DNA from: Chitinophaga sancti
Lineage (GTDB): Bacteria; Bacteroidota; Bacteroidia; Chitinophagales; Chitinophagaceae
Reading direction: 5' to 3'
NCBI RefSeq assembly: GCF_034087045.1
Contig: NZ_CP139247.1
Location: forward strand, 3,498,001 to 3,562,000
DNA length: 64,000 nucleotides
The notes beneath the pieces are model-generated. The model did no database searches. It was not told the DNA's origin and saw only the letters and a list, made by a program, of their open reading frames with translations. A program made the translations under genes and the position numbers. Below are positions 33,584 to 44,053 of this stretch, piece after piece (positions within the stretch are counted from its first letter, which is position 1; every line of letters starts with the position of its first letter).

Positions 33584-35461
33584 TTACTGTTGGGTAAGGG
33601 TTATTTGTTCCAGGTATTTTTTTGACAATGCGGATACCGCTTTATTCCAGTCCCCGAAAGCGGCTTTTTGCAAATAAGTGTTATTGATCTGCAATTGCTT
33701 GCGGTAAGTGATCTTATTGCCGGTGGCTTTGTAGGTGATGTCAAAAATGAAATTAGGTGATGAAATATGCAGATCCTCCGGCAGCGAAGTCATTTTATAC
33801 CCTGCAGGTATAAGCAGCTCTGTCTCTGTGATATAATTATTTTTGCAGTCGAAACGGATGTCTGTCTTACGTTTCAGCGTATCGATCACGGCGTTGTTAT
33901 ATTCCTTGTTGTAGTCGATATCGATGTACATCTCTTTGCCAAATGACGATACGGCATCGGGATATTGCAGATCGAAACTCACTTCCAGGTCGCCATCCCG
34001 CTGATCCAGCTGGGTGGTGGTGACATTGGATATCTTATAGTGACTATTCTTGTTGGTGATGTATGTTTCCAGTGATGTCTGTACCCTGTCTTTTTTTGTC
34101 AGGTTTATGTTGTACAGCAGGTCAGATTTGCTTTCTCCATTGTATTTGTATTTTATTTTGCCGGTCATACTGTTCCCTTCTATGGTCAGGAATTCCTTGA
34201 ACAGGCGGGCGTTTTGTGCCGGTGTGGTGACAGGAATATTTTCTAACAGCAAATTGTCTCCGTTTTCAATCATCACCTGTCTGCCGGCGATGCGTTCTGC
34301 ATAGATGCCGGGTTGCATATACTTTTCAGTCGCATCGAGAAACCACCATTTATTGTTGTATTGTACGGCACAGATCATGTGATTGTCTGCATTCAGGGAA
34401 GGAATGCTATGATCGTACATAATATGATTCGTACCTATCCAGCAGAGTCTTGCATCCAAACCACAACGCACGAGCAGCTCTTTTGTAAGGTTGGCCATTC
34501 CTTTACAATCTCCGTATTTCTTGCGCAATACTTCGTGGGCTTCGTCAGGACGGAACCCCGCAAGACCATCTTCGAATGCGATATAACGGATGTTTTCTTC
34601 TACCCAGTAAAAAATAGCTTTCAGCTGGTCAAATTTGTCTGGAATACCAGCGGTAATTTCCCTGGCTTTCGCCCCTAAAGTTGCCGTATCCGGGTGCAGC
34701 TGCGACGCCAGGTTATGACACCATTGATACAGGTCGTTAGTCGTATTAAAGTAAACGGTTTGCTCTCCTTTATAATCTGCACGCTTGCTACAAACCAGAA
34801 TATGAGGGTAGATCCAGCTTGGCCCGGGACTCATGGAGCTTTTCTTCATGGCCGGCAGGTTCGTGGCGGTATAAGTATAGATGTCCGCATCCCGGTCTTT
34901 ATCGTACGTCTTTTCCGTTTTTATGTGCTGATTTTCGAAATGGAAAGTATGGATGTCGATGTTCATCCAGCGGGGTACGATGATGGTGATGGTTTTTTGT
35001 TTGGAAGGGTAGTAGTCAGTGAGGTAAACGGTGGTCAGGTAGCGGGGATCACGAATGGCTTTTTCGATGTTCACTTCATTGTGTGCCCCCTGTTTGGAAA
35101 AGGGTATATTAAAGTAGCAGATTTTTTGGTCAGAGTAGAAGTATTCGTCAATATTCAGGTAATCGTAAGTGGGCGTGATCGTCCGGTTTTTCTTGCCGTC
35201 TGTCAGGATCGTGAGGTCCGTGATTTCTTCCTGGTTATTGTAGGGCTCGGAGAAGGGGATGGTGGCGCGGAAACTGTTGCAGACAAAGTCCTTATGGATA
35301 AGTTGTTTTACCGTGACCTGCTTTTGTTTGGTATTGTATTGAAACTCGAATGTTTCGGAGGAATTGGCTAGTTCGATATTGTCCGGGTCGTCTTGTGATT
35401 TTGCATAAACGGAGTGTAGCAATAACAAAATTAGCAAGGTATAGGAATGGATATTCATCAT
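33584..35461 (-). CDS. DUF3857 and transglutaminase-like domain protein
   Basis: 625 aa, signal peptide LILLLLHSVYAKSQ. DUF3857 domain about 30-260; transglutaminase-like domain about 265-400 with the full triad: KYGDCKGMANLTKELL (Cys, near 315), NADNHMICAVQYNN (His, near 357) and WWFLDATEKYM (Asp, near 374). These exported thiol enzymes are common in Bacteroidota; substrates are unknown, probably cell-surface peptides or proteins. First gene of a two-gene unit with the paralogue downstream. Confidence 0.88.
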   Translation of the reverse strand: MMNIHSYTLLILLLLHSVYAKSQDDPDNIELANSSETFEFQYNTKQKQVTVKQLIHKDFVCNSFRATIPFSEPYNNQEEITDLTILTDGKKNRTITPTYDYLNIDEYFYSDQKICYFNIPFSKQGAHNEVNIEKAIRDPRYLTTVYLTDYYPSKQKTITIIVPRWMNIDIHTFHFENQHIKTEKTYDKDRDADIYTYTATNLPAMKKSSMSPGPSWIYPHILVCSKRADYKGEQTVYFNTTNDLYQWCHNLASQLHPDTATLGAKAREITAGIPDKFDQLKAIFYWVEENIRYIAFEDGLAGFRPDEAHEVLRKKYGDCKGMANLTKELLVRCGLDARLCWIGTNHIMYDHSIPSLNADNHMICAVQYNNKWWFLDATEKYMQPGIYAERIAGRQVMIENGDNLLLENIPVTTPAQNARLFKEFLTIEGNSMTGKIKYKYNGESKSDLLYNINLTKKDRVQTSLETYITNKNSHYKISNVTTTQLDQRDGDLEVSFDLQYPDAVSSFGKEMYIDIDYNKEYNNAVIDTLKRKTDIRFDCKNNYITETELLIPAGYKMTSLPEDLHISSPNFIFDITYKATGNKITYRKQLQINNTYLQKAAFGDWNKAVSALSKKYLEQITLTQQ

Positions 35462-35511
35462 GTATAAGGAAAATAAGTATGGGATTAAAAGTATATCATT
35501 TGGCTGAAAAC

Positions 35512-35545
35512 AAAAAGCGCTTCTGCTATTAACAGAAGCGCTTTT
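35512..35545 (-). terminator. terminator of the FadL-like gene
   Basis: 13-bp stem AAAAGCGCTTCTG / CAGAAGCGCTTTT with a 7-base loop, 18 bases after the stop. Confidence 0.85.
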
Positions 35546-35562
35546 CTAATTTTATAAAAACT

Positions 35563-37143
35563 TTAGAATTTCCAACCGAAAGTGGCCAGTCCCGTATAAG
35601 AAGTTTTCTCAATCTTGGCAGCATCTGGTGTCACATAGTTCATGTTATTTGCCAGCATGGTATATGGCTGGTTATAATTGGTAGAAGAACCATAGATAAA
35701 CGCTAAGTCCATATAGAAGCCATTGTTGCGGTAGCCAATACCACCGGAGTAGTAAGAGCGTGCACCCTCCAGGCTGCTGATCTTGTAAGGGCTGCCATAG
35801 TAGGAGTAACCCAGGCGCAATGCAATGGTATGCAGTTTCAACTCGCCACCTACGCGGAAGTTGGACGCTGCCTGGTATGTATCCTTTATCGAATTGTTCC
35901 TGTCAGTCTCAGTTTCGCGGTCAAAACCATCATTGTTTTTGAAACGCATATGCATGGAAGCATAGTCTACATATTCGTAATCAAAGCTGATGAAACCTGT
36001 AGGCTTACGGGTATCGGCAGATGGAGCGAACAGGTAGGTAGCACTCAGAATACCTTTCCATGGCGTACGGATGGTGTATTTGGATTCATCATCCAGACCA
36101 TCATAACGGCTGTCGCGGGAAGAGAATGAATTCACGCCGTTTGACTTCGTAGATGTGGTCATATCAGTATGGTACTCATCTGTCAGCCAGATCCAGGAAG
36201 GCGTATGGATAGTTGCACCCAGGTTCAAAGTCTTAACCGGTCTGTATATAACACCCAGTTTTGCATTGATACCGGTACCGTAAGTTCTCAGTACTTCAGT
36301 GGTAGTAAAGTAATTGAGGTCTGTAGCTACGGTATTGAGGTTCGTTTCTTTCCATGTCAGGTCTCTTCTGTATTGCACGTTTGGAACGCCAATACCACCA
36401 CCGATGTAGAACTTATCGTTGTAGTTAGCACCAAAGGAACCTGCAAATTCAGTATTTGCACCTCTTTCAAAGCTGGTGCTTTCCTGGCGTACGTATACGC
36501 TGTTGTCAGTAGCTTCGGCAGCAGAGTAGAATGTACCTGCAAAAGAGCCATCTGAATTTGTAACAGGGTTGATCAGGTATGTCTGGTAAGCGAGGGCAGA
36601 GGAGTGAGCCAGGATGGTCTGGTCAGGATCTCCACCCAGCTGTGCATTCGGATTGGTAATGCCTGCTGCATCAGCTGCCAGGTAATAATTTAAAGAAAGA
36701 GAAGAATTATGGATATCACCGGTATAATAAGTACGCTGGTTATAGTTTGACGTACGGTTTACACCGATACCGCCGCTAAAGTTCTGCCATTTACTGCCCG
36801 GTTTCTTTCTTTTACCGCCCCAGATGATGGTGGCATTAGAGATATTCAGGTTCGTTCTGGAATCACTGGATGACTCGCCCTGGTAAGTGCCGGTAGAAGA
36901 TATAGAAGGAACACCGATCGTAAAGGAGAAATCGCTTGTTCTGAAGAAACCTACTGTAGCAGGGTTGATGTACATGGAAGAGGCTTCCCCGCCTAATGCG
37001 CCCTGGGCCCCACCTACGGCCTGTGCACGGGCTGTTCCTGAAGGAGCGCCGCTGCTGAAACGTAAAGCGTCGTCAATATTTTGTGCTTGCAATGAGAAAC
37101 AGGCTCCTGTCATAGCAATGGCTAACACCATTCTTTTCATCAT
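35563..37143 (-). CDS. FadL/OmpP1-family outer-membrane beta-barrel protein
   Basis: 526 aa. Signal peptide (MVLAIAMTGACFSLQAQ), then an N-terminal hatch-like segment with DALRFSSGAPSGTARAQAVG and GGEASSMYINPATVGFF, the Gly/Ala-N-PA pattern of FadL-type transporters. The rest is alternating beta strands ending in an aromatic (TGLATFGWKF), as needed for barrel insertion. It should transport hydrophobic compounds across the outer membrane; substrate unknown. Single-gene unit with its own terminator. Confidence 0.8.
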   Translation of the reverse strand: MMKRMVLAIAMTGACFSLQAQNIDDALRFSSGAPSGTARAQAVGGAQGALGGEASSMYINPATVGFFRTSDFSFTIGVPSISSTGTYQGESSSDSRTNLNISNATIIWGGKRKKPGSKWQNFSGGIGVNRTSNYNQRTYYTGDIHNSSLSLNYYLAADAAGITNPNAQLGGDPDQTILAHSSALAYQTYLINPVTNSDGSFAGTFYSAAEATDNSVYVRQESTSFERGANTEFAGSFGANYNDKFYIGGGIGVPNVQYRRDLTWKETNLNTVATDLNYFTTTEVLRTYGTGINAKLGVIYRPVKTLNLGATIHTPSWIWLTDEYHTDMTTSTKSNGVNSFSSRDSRYDGLDDESKYTIRTPWKGILSATYLFAPSADTRKPTGFISFDYEYVDYASMHMRFKNNDGFDRETETDRNNSIKDTYQAASNFRVGGELKLHTIALRLGYSYYGSPYKISSLEGARSYYSGGIGYRNNGFYMDLAFIYGSSTNYNQPYTMLANNMNYVTPDAAKIEKTSYTGLATFGWKF

Positions 37144-37231
37144 ATGGTAGAATTAAGGGTTAAAAAATACCCCGGCCTATTTTGACCAGGGTAGATTTTT
37201 AAGAATATCAATGATCAAATCATTTTTAAGA

Positions 37232-38212
37232 TTAATTACGGCCTCTGCCGCCACCACCTACGCGACCACCGCCGCCGCCGCCACCAAAGGAACCACCACC
37301 GCCACCGCTGGTACGGCCAGGGCTATAGGATGGAGCTGGTGAATAAGAACGCTGTGGTTGATAAGAAGGTTGAGGTGAATAAGACCTTGCAGGCTGATAA
37401 GATGACCTGGATGGCTGACTGGTAGTACGGCCACCGCTGTTGTCAACCGTGGTAGTACGCTCACCTGATGATGGTGAATAAGTACGTCTTGGCTGGTAAG
37501 ATCCTGCAGAACCGTTGCTGATACGACCACCACTGTTGCCGGAATTGCCATTCACTACCCTGGAAGGACGATAGTCAGTTCTTGTAGTACGACCACCGCT
37601 GTTACCAATTACTCGACCTCCTGATGATCCTGTAGCAAATGAGGTATTGCGTGTAGCACGTCTGTAGCCACCGGCGTAACCATAGCCATGACCACCGTAG
37701 TAACCGCCATAGTAACCACCATAATAATATGGATATCCATAACCATAATATCCGTAGTAAGGATAGTAGAATGGATCATAAAAGCCATAACCATAGTAAG
37801 GATAGCCATAACCAAAACCAAGGCTGAATGCGGAACCATAGCCGTATCCATAACCAAAGCCAAGGCTGAAAGAACTACCATAACCGTAATACGGATTGGC
37901 ATACATGCTGGAATAAACTCCAGGTGTGCCATAATAATCGTAGAAACCACCGGAATAAGCATTGTCATTGAACAAACTTAAGCGGCGTGCATAATCCCCC
38001 TGGTCATCGTCATAATTAACATATGTTCCCCCATCTTCACTATCAGTATATTGAACGTTGTCACCACCGTTATTATTATTTGAGGAAGCATAGGCAGGTT
38101 TAACTCTCGGAGAATAATACACATCATCCGGTGTTTGGGTTGTTTTATATGCTGACGAACAGCTACTTAATATCATTAGCGTCAGTACAGCGAGGTAAGG
38201 AGCTGATTTCAT
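37232..38212 (-). CDS. Gly/Tyr/Ser-rich lipoprotein of low complexity
   Basis: 326 aa. Lipoprotein signal with lipobox LSSC (MKSAPYLAVLTLMILSSCSS). Residues about 100-185 are built of GYGYGY, YYGYGYP and GGYYGG repeats. Residues 190-326 are Arg/Ser/Gly/Pro-rich (SYQPARSYSPQPSYQPQRSY), ending in a Gly run with Arg. No folded domain is visible; likely a disordered envelope protein, perhaps an adhesive or matrix component. Such sequences are recognised in many Bacteroidota but have no known function. Confidence 0.78.
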   Translation of the reverse strand: MKSAPYLAVLTLMILSSCSSAYKTTQTPDDVYYSPRVKPAYASSNNNNGGDNVQYTDSEDGGTYVNYDDDQGDYARRLSLFNDNAYSGGFYDYYGTPGVYSSMYANPYYGYGSSFSLGFGYGYGYGSAFSLGFGYGYPYYGYGFYDPFYYPYYGYYGYGYPYYYGGYYGGYYGGHGYGYAGGYRRATRNTSFATGSSGGRVIGNSGGRTTRTDYRPSRVVNGNSGNSGGRISNGSAGSYQPRRTYSPSSGERTTTVDNSGGRTTSQPSRSSYQPARSYSPQPSYQPQRSYSPAPSYSPGRTSGGGGGSFGGGGGGGRVGGGGRGRN

Positions 38213-38489
38213 TGTCGGAATTTTTAGCCTGAATTACACTATAAATTTACACTATTTTAACGTTCAAATGTCGGTAAACGTTACAAGATTCCTAAACCGT
38301 TCATAATATTTTACTAAACTATTTGCACGTTTCTGATTTTCATGTAGGTTTGTGACATTTTACCTTTTGGTAATATATTTAACACAAATATTACGCCACA
38401 ATATCTAATTATTGTGTAATAAGTAGGACAGCTTGCACAAGTTGTTGTAAATGAGAAAAATAATCGACAATTATATAATCAAATTTTAA
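38213..38489. other. divergent spacer between the lipoprotein gene and proS
   Basis: 277 A+T-rich bases with both promoters expected. TTTGTGACATTTTACC followed by TAATATATTTAA (about 38,348-38,390) is a weak -33/-7 candidate for proS. No ORF or RNA seen. Confidence 0.35.
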
Positions 38490-39965
38490 ATGAGTAAAGA
38501 GATCACGGCCCGTTCCGAAGACTATTCACAATGGTACAATGATTTGGTGCTGAAGGGCGGTTTAGCCGATTATTCTGCCGTAAGGGGATGTATGGTTATC
38601 AAACCTTATGGATTTGCGCTCTGGGAAGGAATGCGCGATGTATTGGACAAAAAATTTAAAGATACAGGGCATCAGAATGCCTACTTCCCGTTGTTCATCC
38701 CCAAAAGCTTCCTGAGTAAGGAAGAAGATCACGTGGAAGGCTTTGCAAAGGAATGTGCGGTAGTTACTCACCACAGGCTTATGAAGAATCCTGACGGCCC
38801 CGGTGTAGTTGTAGATCCTGCTGCAAAACTGGAAGAGGAGCTGATCGTTCGCCCAACCTCCGAAACAATTATCTGGAATACATATAAAGACTGGATCAAG
38901 TCTTACCGCGACCTGCCGTTGCTCATTAACCAATGGGCGAATGTAGTGCGCTGGGAGATGCGTACCCGTTTGTTCCTCCGTACTGCAGAATTCCTCTGGC
39001 AGGAAGGGCATACCGCCCATGCTACTTCTGAAGAAGCGATCGCAGAAGCAGAGCAGATGCTGGAAGTGTACGCAGATTTTGCAGAAAACTATATGGCACT
39101 GCCCGTAGTAAGAGGTGTAAAATCTCCTGCTGAGCGTTTTGCCGGTGCCCTGGATACTTACTGTATCGAAGCGCTGATGCAGGACGGAAAAGCACTGCAG
39201 GCTGGTACCTCTCACTTCCTTGGCCAGAATTTTGCTAAGGTATTTGACGTAACTTTCACCAACAAGGAAAATAAACTGGAACATGTATGGGCTACCTCAT
39301 GGGGTGTATCTACCCGCCTGATTGGTGCCCTTGTCATGGCCCACAGTGATGATGACGGGTTGATACTGCCTCCGCGCATTGCCCCACTGCAGGTAGTGAT
39401 CGTGCCTATATATAAAGGTGCAGAGCAGAAAGAAAAGATCGATGCGAAAGTGTTCGATATCATGAGCGATCTGAAAAAAGCAGGTATCCGTGTTAAATAC
39501 GATGATGCAGACAACAACCGTCCTGGCTGGAAATTTGCCGAGTACGAATTGAAAGGAGTACCTGTACGTATCGCTATTGGTGCCAGAGATCTGGAAAATA
39601 ATGTGGCTGAAGTAGCCCGCCGTGACTCCAAAGAGAAATCCAGTCAGTCACTGGATGGCCTGGCTATATATATCGGCACATTGCTGGAAGATATCCAAAC
39701 GCAGATGTACAATAAGGCGAAAGCCTACCGTGATGAGCACATTACACCTGCCAACACGATGGAAGAATTTGAAAAACTGCTGGACGATAAAGGTGGTTTC
39801 ATCTCCGCACACTGGGATGGCACTTCCGAAACAGAAGAAAAAATCAAAGAGCGTACAAAGGCCACTATCCGTTGTATTCCTTTGAACAATCCCCAGGAAG
39901 CAGGTACCTGCATCCTGACCGGTAAACCTTCTACTCAGCGTGTACTATTCGCGAGAGCTTATTAA
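38490..39965 (+). CDS. proS: prolyl-tRNA synthetase, archaeal/eukaryal-type
   Basis: 491 aa, the short form lacking the bacterial editing insertion. Class II motifs: [20 protein letters not shown] (motif 1 region, near 38-57), [20 protein letters not shown] (motif 2, near 152-171) and the ATP/Pro-binding [16 protein letters not shown] near 236-251. An anticodon domain follows (about 300-400) and a C-terminal zinc-type extension ending in ARAY. Charges tRNA-Pro. Stands alone. Confidence 0.96.
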   Translation: MSKEITARSEDYSQWYNDLVLKGGLADYSAVRGCMVIKPYGFALWEGMRDVLDKKFKDTGHQNAYFPLFIPKSFLSKEEDHVEGFAKECAVVTHHRLMKNPDGPGVVVDPAAKLEEELIVRPTSETIIWNTYKDWIKSYRDLPLLINQWANVVRWEMRTRLFLRTAEFLWQEGHTAHATSEEAIAEAEQMLEVYADFAENYMALPVVRGVKSPAERFAGALDTYCIEALMQDGKALQAGTSHFLGQNFAKVFDVTFTNKENKLEHVWATSWGVSTRLIGALVMAHSDDDGLILPPRIAPLQVVIVPIYKGAEQKEKIDAKVFDIMSDLKKAGIRVKYDDADNNRPGWKFAEYELKGVPVRIAIGARDLENNVAEVARRDSKEKSSQSLDGLAIYIGTLLEDIQTQMYNKAKAYRDEHITPANTMEEFEKLLDDKGGFISAHWDGTSETEEKIKERTKATIRCIPLNNPQEAGTCILTGKPSTQRVLFARAY

Positions 39966-40096
39966 ATGATGAGTTGATAAGGCTGGATTGCTGCCTGTTA
40001 ACTCCTCTACTCAGAGATATTCATGGCGCAGGGCTGATCTGATGATCAGTCCTGTTTTCCTTCGGATAAATAATATTCAAAATCTGACCTTGTTCA

Positions 40097-43015
40097 ATGC
40101 CTGCAGTCCGTTACATACTATGTTGGATACTGTTGACTGTGTGCTTATGCGATCATGCATCGGCACAGGGGCTCATGATCCGCAACTATAATGTAAAGGA
40201 TGGTCTGGCCAATGCCACCGTGTATGCTGCTGTGCAGGATAAAGAAGGTTTTATCTGGTTCGCCACACCCACAGGCGTGAGCAAATTTGATGGTAAACGT
40301 TTCCGCAACTACGCTAAGAAAGATGGTCTTACTGACAATGATGTGGTAAAATTATCTGCCGATTCCAAAGGAAGGGTATGGTTCTCGACCCTGAATGGAT
40401 TGCCCTCTTTCTACTTCAATAACGAAATTCACTCCGGTGCAAATGACTCCTCACTGCGTATCGATGCTCACGGACAGTATATGCAGTACATGTTTGAAGA
40501 CTATGCAGGTTTTGTATGGTTTCTCAATACAGATAACAGGATCATCCGCTACAGCGGCATGAAAATAGATTATAAACCGGGCCGCACCGATCTTTTTTAC
40601 TTCCTCCGCAACGATACCATCTTCAAACCCCTCCAGAATTATTTTAACCTGGGCTCCCTGAAAGATGGCAATAACATTTCACAAAAGATCTTCCTCTCTT
40701 CTCCATACTCCGCAGATGATGATGTGTTCATTGGCAGGATCCGAAAGAACCCGATCGTCATTCTCAAAAATGCTATTTACACCTATAATAATAAGGAAGC
40801 CACCTGTTTCTTTAATGGCCCGGATTGGGGTATTAACGATGAAATAAGTAACGTATGCCTCGACAAGGATAACCTTTGGATTGGTACTCCCCGTGCATTG
40901 TATTACCTGAAAGACTTTTTCAAAGGTGCACGGCAAATGGTGAAGTTGCTCGACAATCACTACATCACTTCTGTATTGAAAGACCGTGATGGCAATATCT
41001 GGATCACTACATTTGGTGATGGCGTGTACAATATTCCCTACAAAAATTTTTACTTTAATTATCTCGATAATACAAACGGGCTGTATTCCCACTCTATCTT
41101 CAGCATCTGCAAAGATAGCAAAACCGGTATCCTGCTGGTAGGCCAGAATGCAGGAGTGCTCAATACCATCGATAAAAACAACACAATCCGGCGCTTTAAC
41201 CTGGATACCACCAGTGGACGAAACAGCATACTCAGTATTTTACCGTATAAAGAAAATGAGATCCTGATCGGTGCGGACAATGGACTATTTACTTTCAATA
41301 CCCTGCAGCAACGGGTATCCGTATTACGATCTATCAGGAATATGAAGGATATGGACGTAGGGCCGGATGGCAGGATCCGCGCAGTGTCCAAAGACCAGGT
41401 GATCGGTGAGAACTATACAGTAGAGGTGCCGGATGTTCAGATCACGTCTATCGCCAGTGTGGATGACTCCTCTTATTATGTAGGTACCGGCTCCGGGTTG
41501 TACTATGGCAAAGAGGGATCGGCCAAAGTGGTGATTCCGGGTACGGATGTAGAACTGCACCAACCGGTCAAAGACCTGAAATATATAGATGGCTACCTGT
41601 GGATAGGCACAGCAGATCAGGGTTTATACGTATTAAAGAACAATCGTGTCGTAAAGCATATTGGCTCTGCCGATAATCTGGTGAGCGATATCTGTCAGCA
41701 GCTATATTATGATGGGGTAGGCAGGTTGTATGTTTCTACCAACAAAGGAGTGTCTGTGATAGATGTGCATACCCAGACCCTGATCCGAAATATTACCAGT
41801 AACGATGGTTTGATGAGTGACGATACCCGGGGAGTTTATTACCAGCACGGGATATTGTACATCGCAACTTCCAACGGGTTAAGTTATTTCAACGACAATA
41901 ATATGCCGGTAGATACGGTGCCTCCTGCGGTATACCTGAGTCATATCAGGTATGGCGACAGTACCTATATGCCTTCAAAAAAGATCACTTTACTATACCA
42001 GCGCAAGGCATCGTTCGAAGTCGAATTTGGTGCGATCGCCTATGATCTGCCGGATCTGGTGGAATACCAGTATAATTTTTCCAGCGATACAAGCAGTGGC
42101 TGGATCACGACAATGTCGAATATCGTACCTTTCCCCGACCTGCAGCCAGATACCTATGAATTGCAGATCAGGGCGAGGAAGTACAAGAGTGAATGGAGCC
42201 AGCCAGTGGCCATTACTGTGACGATACTACCGCGGTGGTATCAGCAATGGTGGGCGAGGGGCATCGTGATTTTGCTGGCATTGCTGCTGGTTGCATTTAT
42301 TTTAAGGTTTATCTTCCTGCGGTTCAAAGACGGGGAAAAACGAAAGACAGAATACAACAGAAGGATTGCAGAACTGGAGGCCAAAGCCCTGACAAACCAG
42401 ATGAATCCACACTTTATATTCAACTCCCTGAATAGCGTGCAGCACCTGATAATGGAGAAGGAAGAAAAGCAGGCCCTGAATTTCTTAGCAGATTTCGCTA
42501 CCTTGATGCGGCAAATGCTTAATAACTCCCGGAAATCCTATATTTCGCTGGATGAAGAAATAGCTTTCCTCACCCGTTATATTGAGTTGGAGAAGATTAG
42601 ATTTGCAAATGTCTTTACGTACCACTTTGCCATAGAAGATGCATTGAAAGATTATACAATCTATATACCGCCTATGATTATACAGCCGATCGTGGAAAAC
42701 GCGATCAAACATGGTCTTGCACCCAAAAACGGCAGCGGGAACCTGGAGGTAAGACTGATGCTGAAAGAGGATATGCTATACTGTTCTGTAGACGATGATG
42801 GAATAGGTTGGGACAGGGCAAATGAACTGAAGAGCGGACGCCTCATAAAGCACGAATCTACAGCCCTGAGCGTGATCAGGGAACGGTTGCAGATTATAAA
42901 ATCTTTTAATGGAAATGTTGGAAAGTTAGAAATTATTGATAAATTTAAGTCAGGTTTCGGCAATAAAGAGGGTACGCTCGTTGAAATTCTGATTCCCATT
43001 GTTAAGATGTTATGA
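40097..43015 (+). CDS. LytS-type sensor histidine kinase with beta-propeller sensor domain
   Basis: 972 aa. Signal peptide (ILCWILLTVCLCDHASAQG), then a periplasmic region of two-component-regulator propeller repeats (IWFATPTGVSKFDGKRF, VWFSTLNG, LWIGTADQGLYVLKN) and a Y_Y_Y domain. One membrane helix follows (GIVILLALLLVAFILRFIFL, near 720). The cytoplasmic His kinase (PF06580) has NPHFIFNSLNSVQHLI with the phospho-acceptor His, near 767, then PPMIIQPIVENAIKHGL (N box, near 855) and a DDDGIGW G1 box. It overlaps the response-regulator gene by 4 bases (ATGA). Confidence 0.92.
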   Translation: MPAVRYILCWILLTVCLCDHASAQGLMIRNYNVKDGLANATVYAAVQDKEGFIWFATPTGVSKFDGKRFRNYAKKDGLTDNDVVKLSADSKGRVWFSTLNGLPSFYFNNEIHSGANDSSLRIDAHGQYMQYMFEDYAGFVWFLNTDNRIIRYSGMKIDYKPGRTDLFYFLRNDTIFKPLQNYFNLGSLKDGNNISQKIFLSSPYSADDDVFIGRIRKNPIVILKNAIYTYNNKEATCFFNGPDWGINDEISNVCLDKDNLWIGTPRALYYLKDFFKGARQMVKLLDNHYITSVLKDRDGNIWITTFGDGVYNIPYKNFYFNYLDNTNGLYSHSIFSICKDSKTGILLVGQNAGVLNTIDKNNTIRRFNLDTTSGRNSILSILPYKENEILIGADNGLFTFNTLQQRVSVLRSIRNMKDMDVGPDGRIRAVSKDQVIGENYTVEVPDVQITSIASVDDSSYYVGTGSGLYYGKEGSAKVVIPGTDVELHQPVKDLKYIDGYLWIGTADQGLYVLKNNRVVKHIGSADNLVSDICQQLYYDGVGRLYVSTNKGVSVIDVHTQTLIRNITSNDGLMSDDTRGVYYQHGILYIATSNGLSYFNDNNMPVDTVPPAVYLSHIRYGDSTYMPSKKITLLYQRKASFEVEFGAIAYDLPDLVEYQYNFSSDTSSGWITTMSNIVPFPDLQPDTYELQIRARKYKSEWSQPVAITVTILPRWYQQWWARGIVILLALLLVAFILRFIFLRFKDGEKRKTEYNRRIAELEAKALTNQMNPHFIFNSLNSVQHLIMEKEEKQALNFLADFATLMRQMLNNSRKSYISLDEEIAFLTRYIELEKIRFANVFTYHFAIEDALKDYTIYIPPMIIQPIVENAIKHGLAPKNGSGNLEVRLMLKEDMLYCSVDDDGIGWDRANELKSGRLIKHESTALSVIRERLQIIKSFNGNVGKLEIIDKFKSGFGNKEGTLVEILIPIVKML

Positions 43016-43773
43016 GTAATATAAAAGCTGCGATCGTAGACGATGAAGTCCGCAACATCCACATTTTGCGAAATATTCTTGAAAATTACTGTAAGGATGT
43101 TACGGTAGTAGGGGAGGCGCAGAACATTCATGACGCGGCGGAGATGCTAAAAAATACCCAGATCGATGTACTGTTTCTGGATATTGAAATGCCGCCACAT
43201 AATGGATTCCAGTTATTGGAAATGTTCCCTGTGCTGAACTTCGAAGTTATCTTCATCACTGCGTTTCAGGAATATGCTTTGCAGGCAATTAAGTTTGCCG
43301 CATTAGATTATCTGCTCAAGCCTATTAAGGTGAGTGAGGTAGAAGATGCATTGGAAAAAGTAAAGAAGAGTAAAAAAGGGAGGTTAAATGAGCTGGCGTC
43401 GATACTGAAGGATTATGTAAAGAACAATGACAACGCGTTTTCCAAGATAGTGATTCCTGTGAATGATGGGTATAATGTGATAGATCTGAAGGATATCATT
43501 TATTGCGAAGCGTTTGATAGTTATACAAAAATCCAGTTGATCAATAATGTATCGCATTTGATATCCAAGTCACTGAAGGAATATGAGGAAATGTTGAGTG
43601 ATAAAGGATTCTATAGGGTACATAAGTCTTTCCTGATTAATATTCATCATATCGTGAAGATTATAAAAGGCCTGGGAACAGCAGTGGTGATGAGTGATCA
43701 GAAGAATATACCGATCAGCTCCCGTAAGAAAGATGAGTTTTTTGCGCAGTTGAAAGGAGTAATTAATCTGTAA
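43012..43773 (+). CDS. LytTR-family response regulator
   Basis: 253 aa. Receiver domain with acidic pair IVDDE (8-12), phospho-acceptor in VLFLDIEMP (Asp near 56), ITAFQEYALQAIKFAALDYL near 83-102 and LLKPI. LytTR DNA-binding domain from about 145 (YNVIDLKDIIYCEAFDSYTK, YRVHKSFLINIHHI). It is the cognate partner of the kinase with which it overlaps; target genes cannot be read from the window. Confidence 0.94.
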   Translation: MSNIKAAIVDDEVRNIHILRNILENYCKDVTVVGEAQNIHDAAEMLKNTQIDVLFLDIEMPPHNGFQLLEMFPVLNFEVIFITAFQEYALQAIKFAALDYLLKPIKVSEVEDALEKVKKSKKGRLNELASILKDYVKNNDNAFSKIVIPVNDGYNVIDLKDIIYCEAFDSYTKIQLINNVSHLISKSLKEYEEMLSDKGFYRVHKSFLINIHHIVKIIKGLGTAVVMSDQKNIPISSRKKDEFFAQLKGVINL

Positions 43774-43796
43774 TGGCTATTAATAAAAAAATATAG

Positions 43797-43827
43797 ATGC
43801 CTGGCGGAAGCCGGGCATTTTTTTTTA
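43797..43827 (+). terminator. terminator of the LytS/LytTR operon
   Basis: ATGCCTGGC GGAA GCCGGGCAT stem followed by nine T residues, 24 bases after the regulator stop. Confidence 0.88.
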
Positions 43828-43835
43828 TTGGAAAT

Positions 43836-43977
43836 GACCTGCGGCAGCATGGAGGCGGGATCAAGTTGAAAACCTGATTCTTGAAGCGCGCTCTTTTCAG
43901 GCTAACGCCCTTGCTGAAATATCCTCCTCCATCGGCGTCAGCCGAACAGATGAAGATCTTCCTTGCTGCCGCAGGCC
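43836..43977. repeat. 142-bp inverted-repeat element (REP/MITE-like), full copy
   Basis: Ends are inverted copies of CCTGCGGCAGCA (43,838 and 43,966), with GGAGG / CCTCC and GGCGTCAGCC inside. A half copy lies at 52,905-52,948 with GGCCTGCGGCAGCA and GCTGACGCC exactly 21 bases apart in both. It has no coding capacity and lies between two convergent terminators, a typical position for a dispersed palindromic repeat. Confidence 0.7.
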
Positions 43978-43984
43978 TTAAAAC

Positions 43985-44018
43985 AAAAGAGCGCTGGTAT
44001 TTCAACCAGCGCTCTTTT
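43985..44018 (-). terminator. htrA terminator
   Basis: 13-bp stem AAAAGAGCGCTGG / CCAGCGCTCTTTT with an 8-base loop, downstream of the protease stop on the minus strand. Confidence 0.88.
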
Positions 44019-44053
44019 CTCCTTAACTTATAAACCTATATGAAAAACGATAA

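Noticed and set aside
34694..35371. 225-aa plus-strand frame
   Set aside because: Antisense of the transglutaminase-like gene; no start context or family.
38562..39284. 240-aa minus-strand frame
   Set aside because: Antisense shadow of proS, no protein-like motifs.
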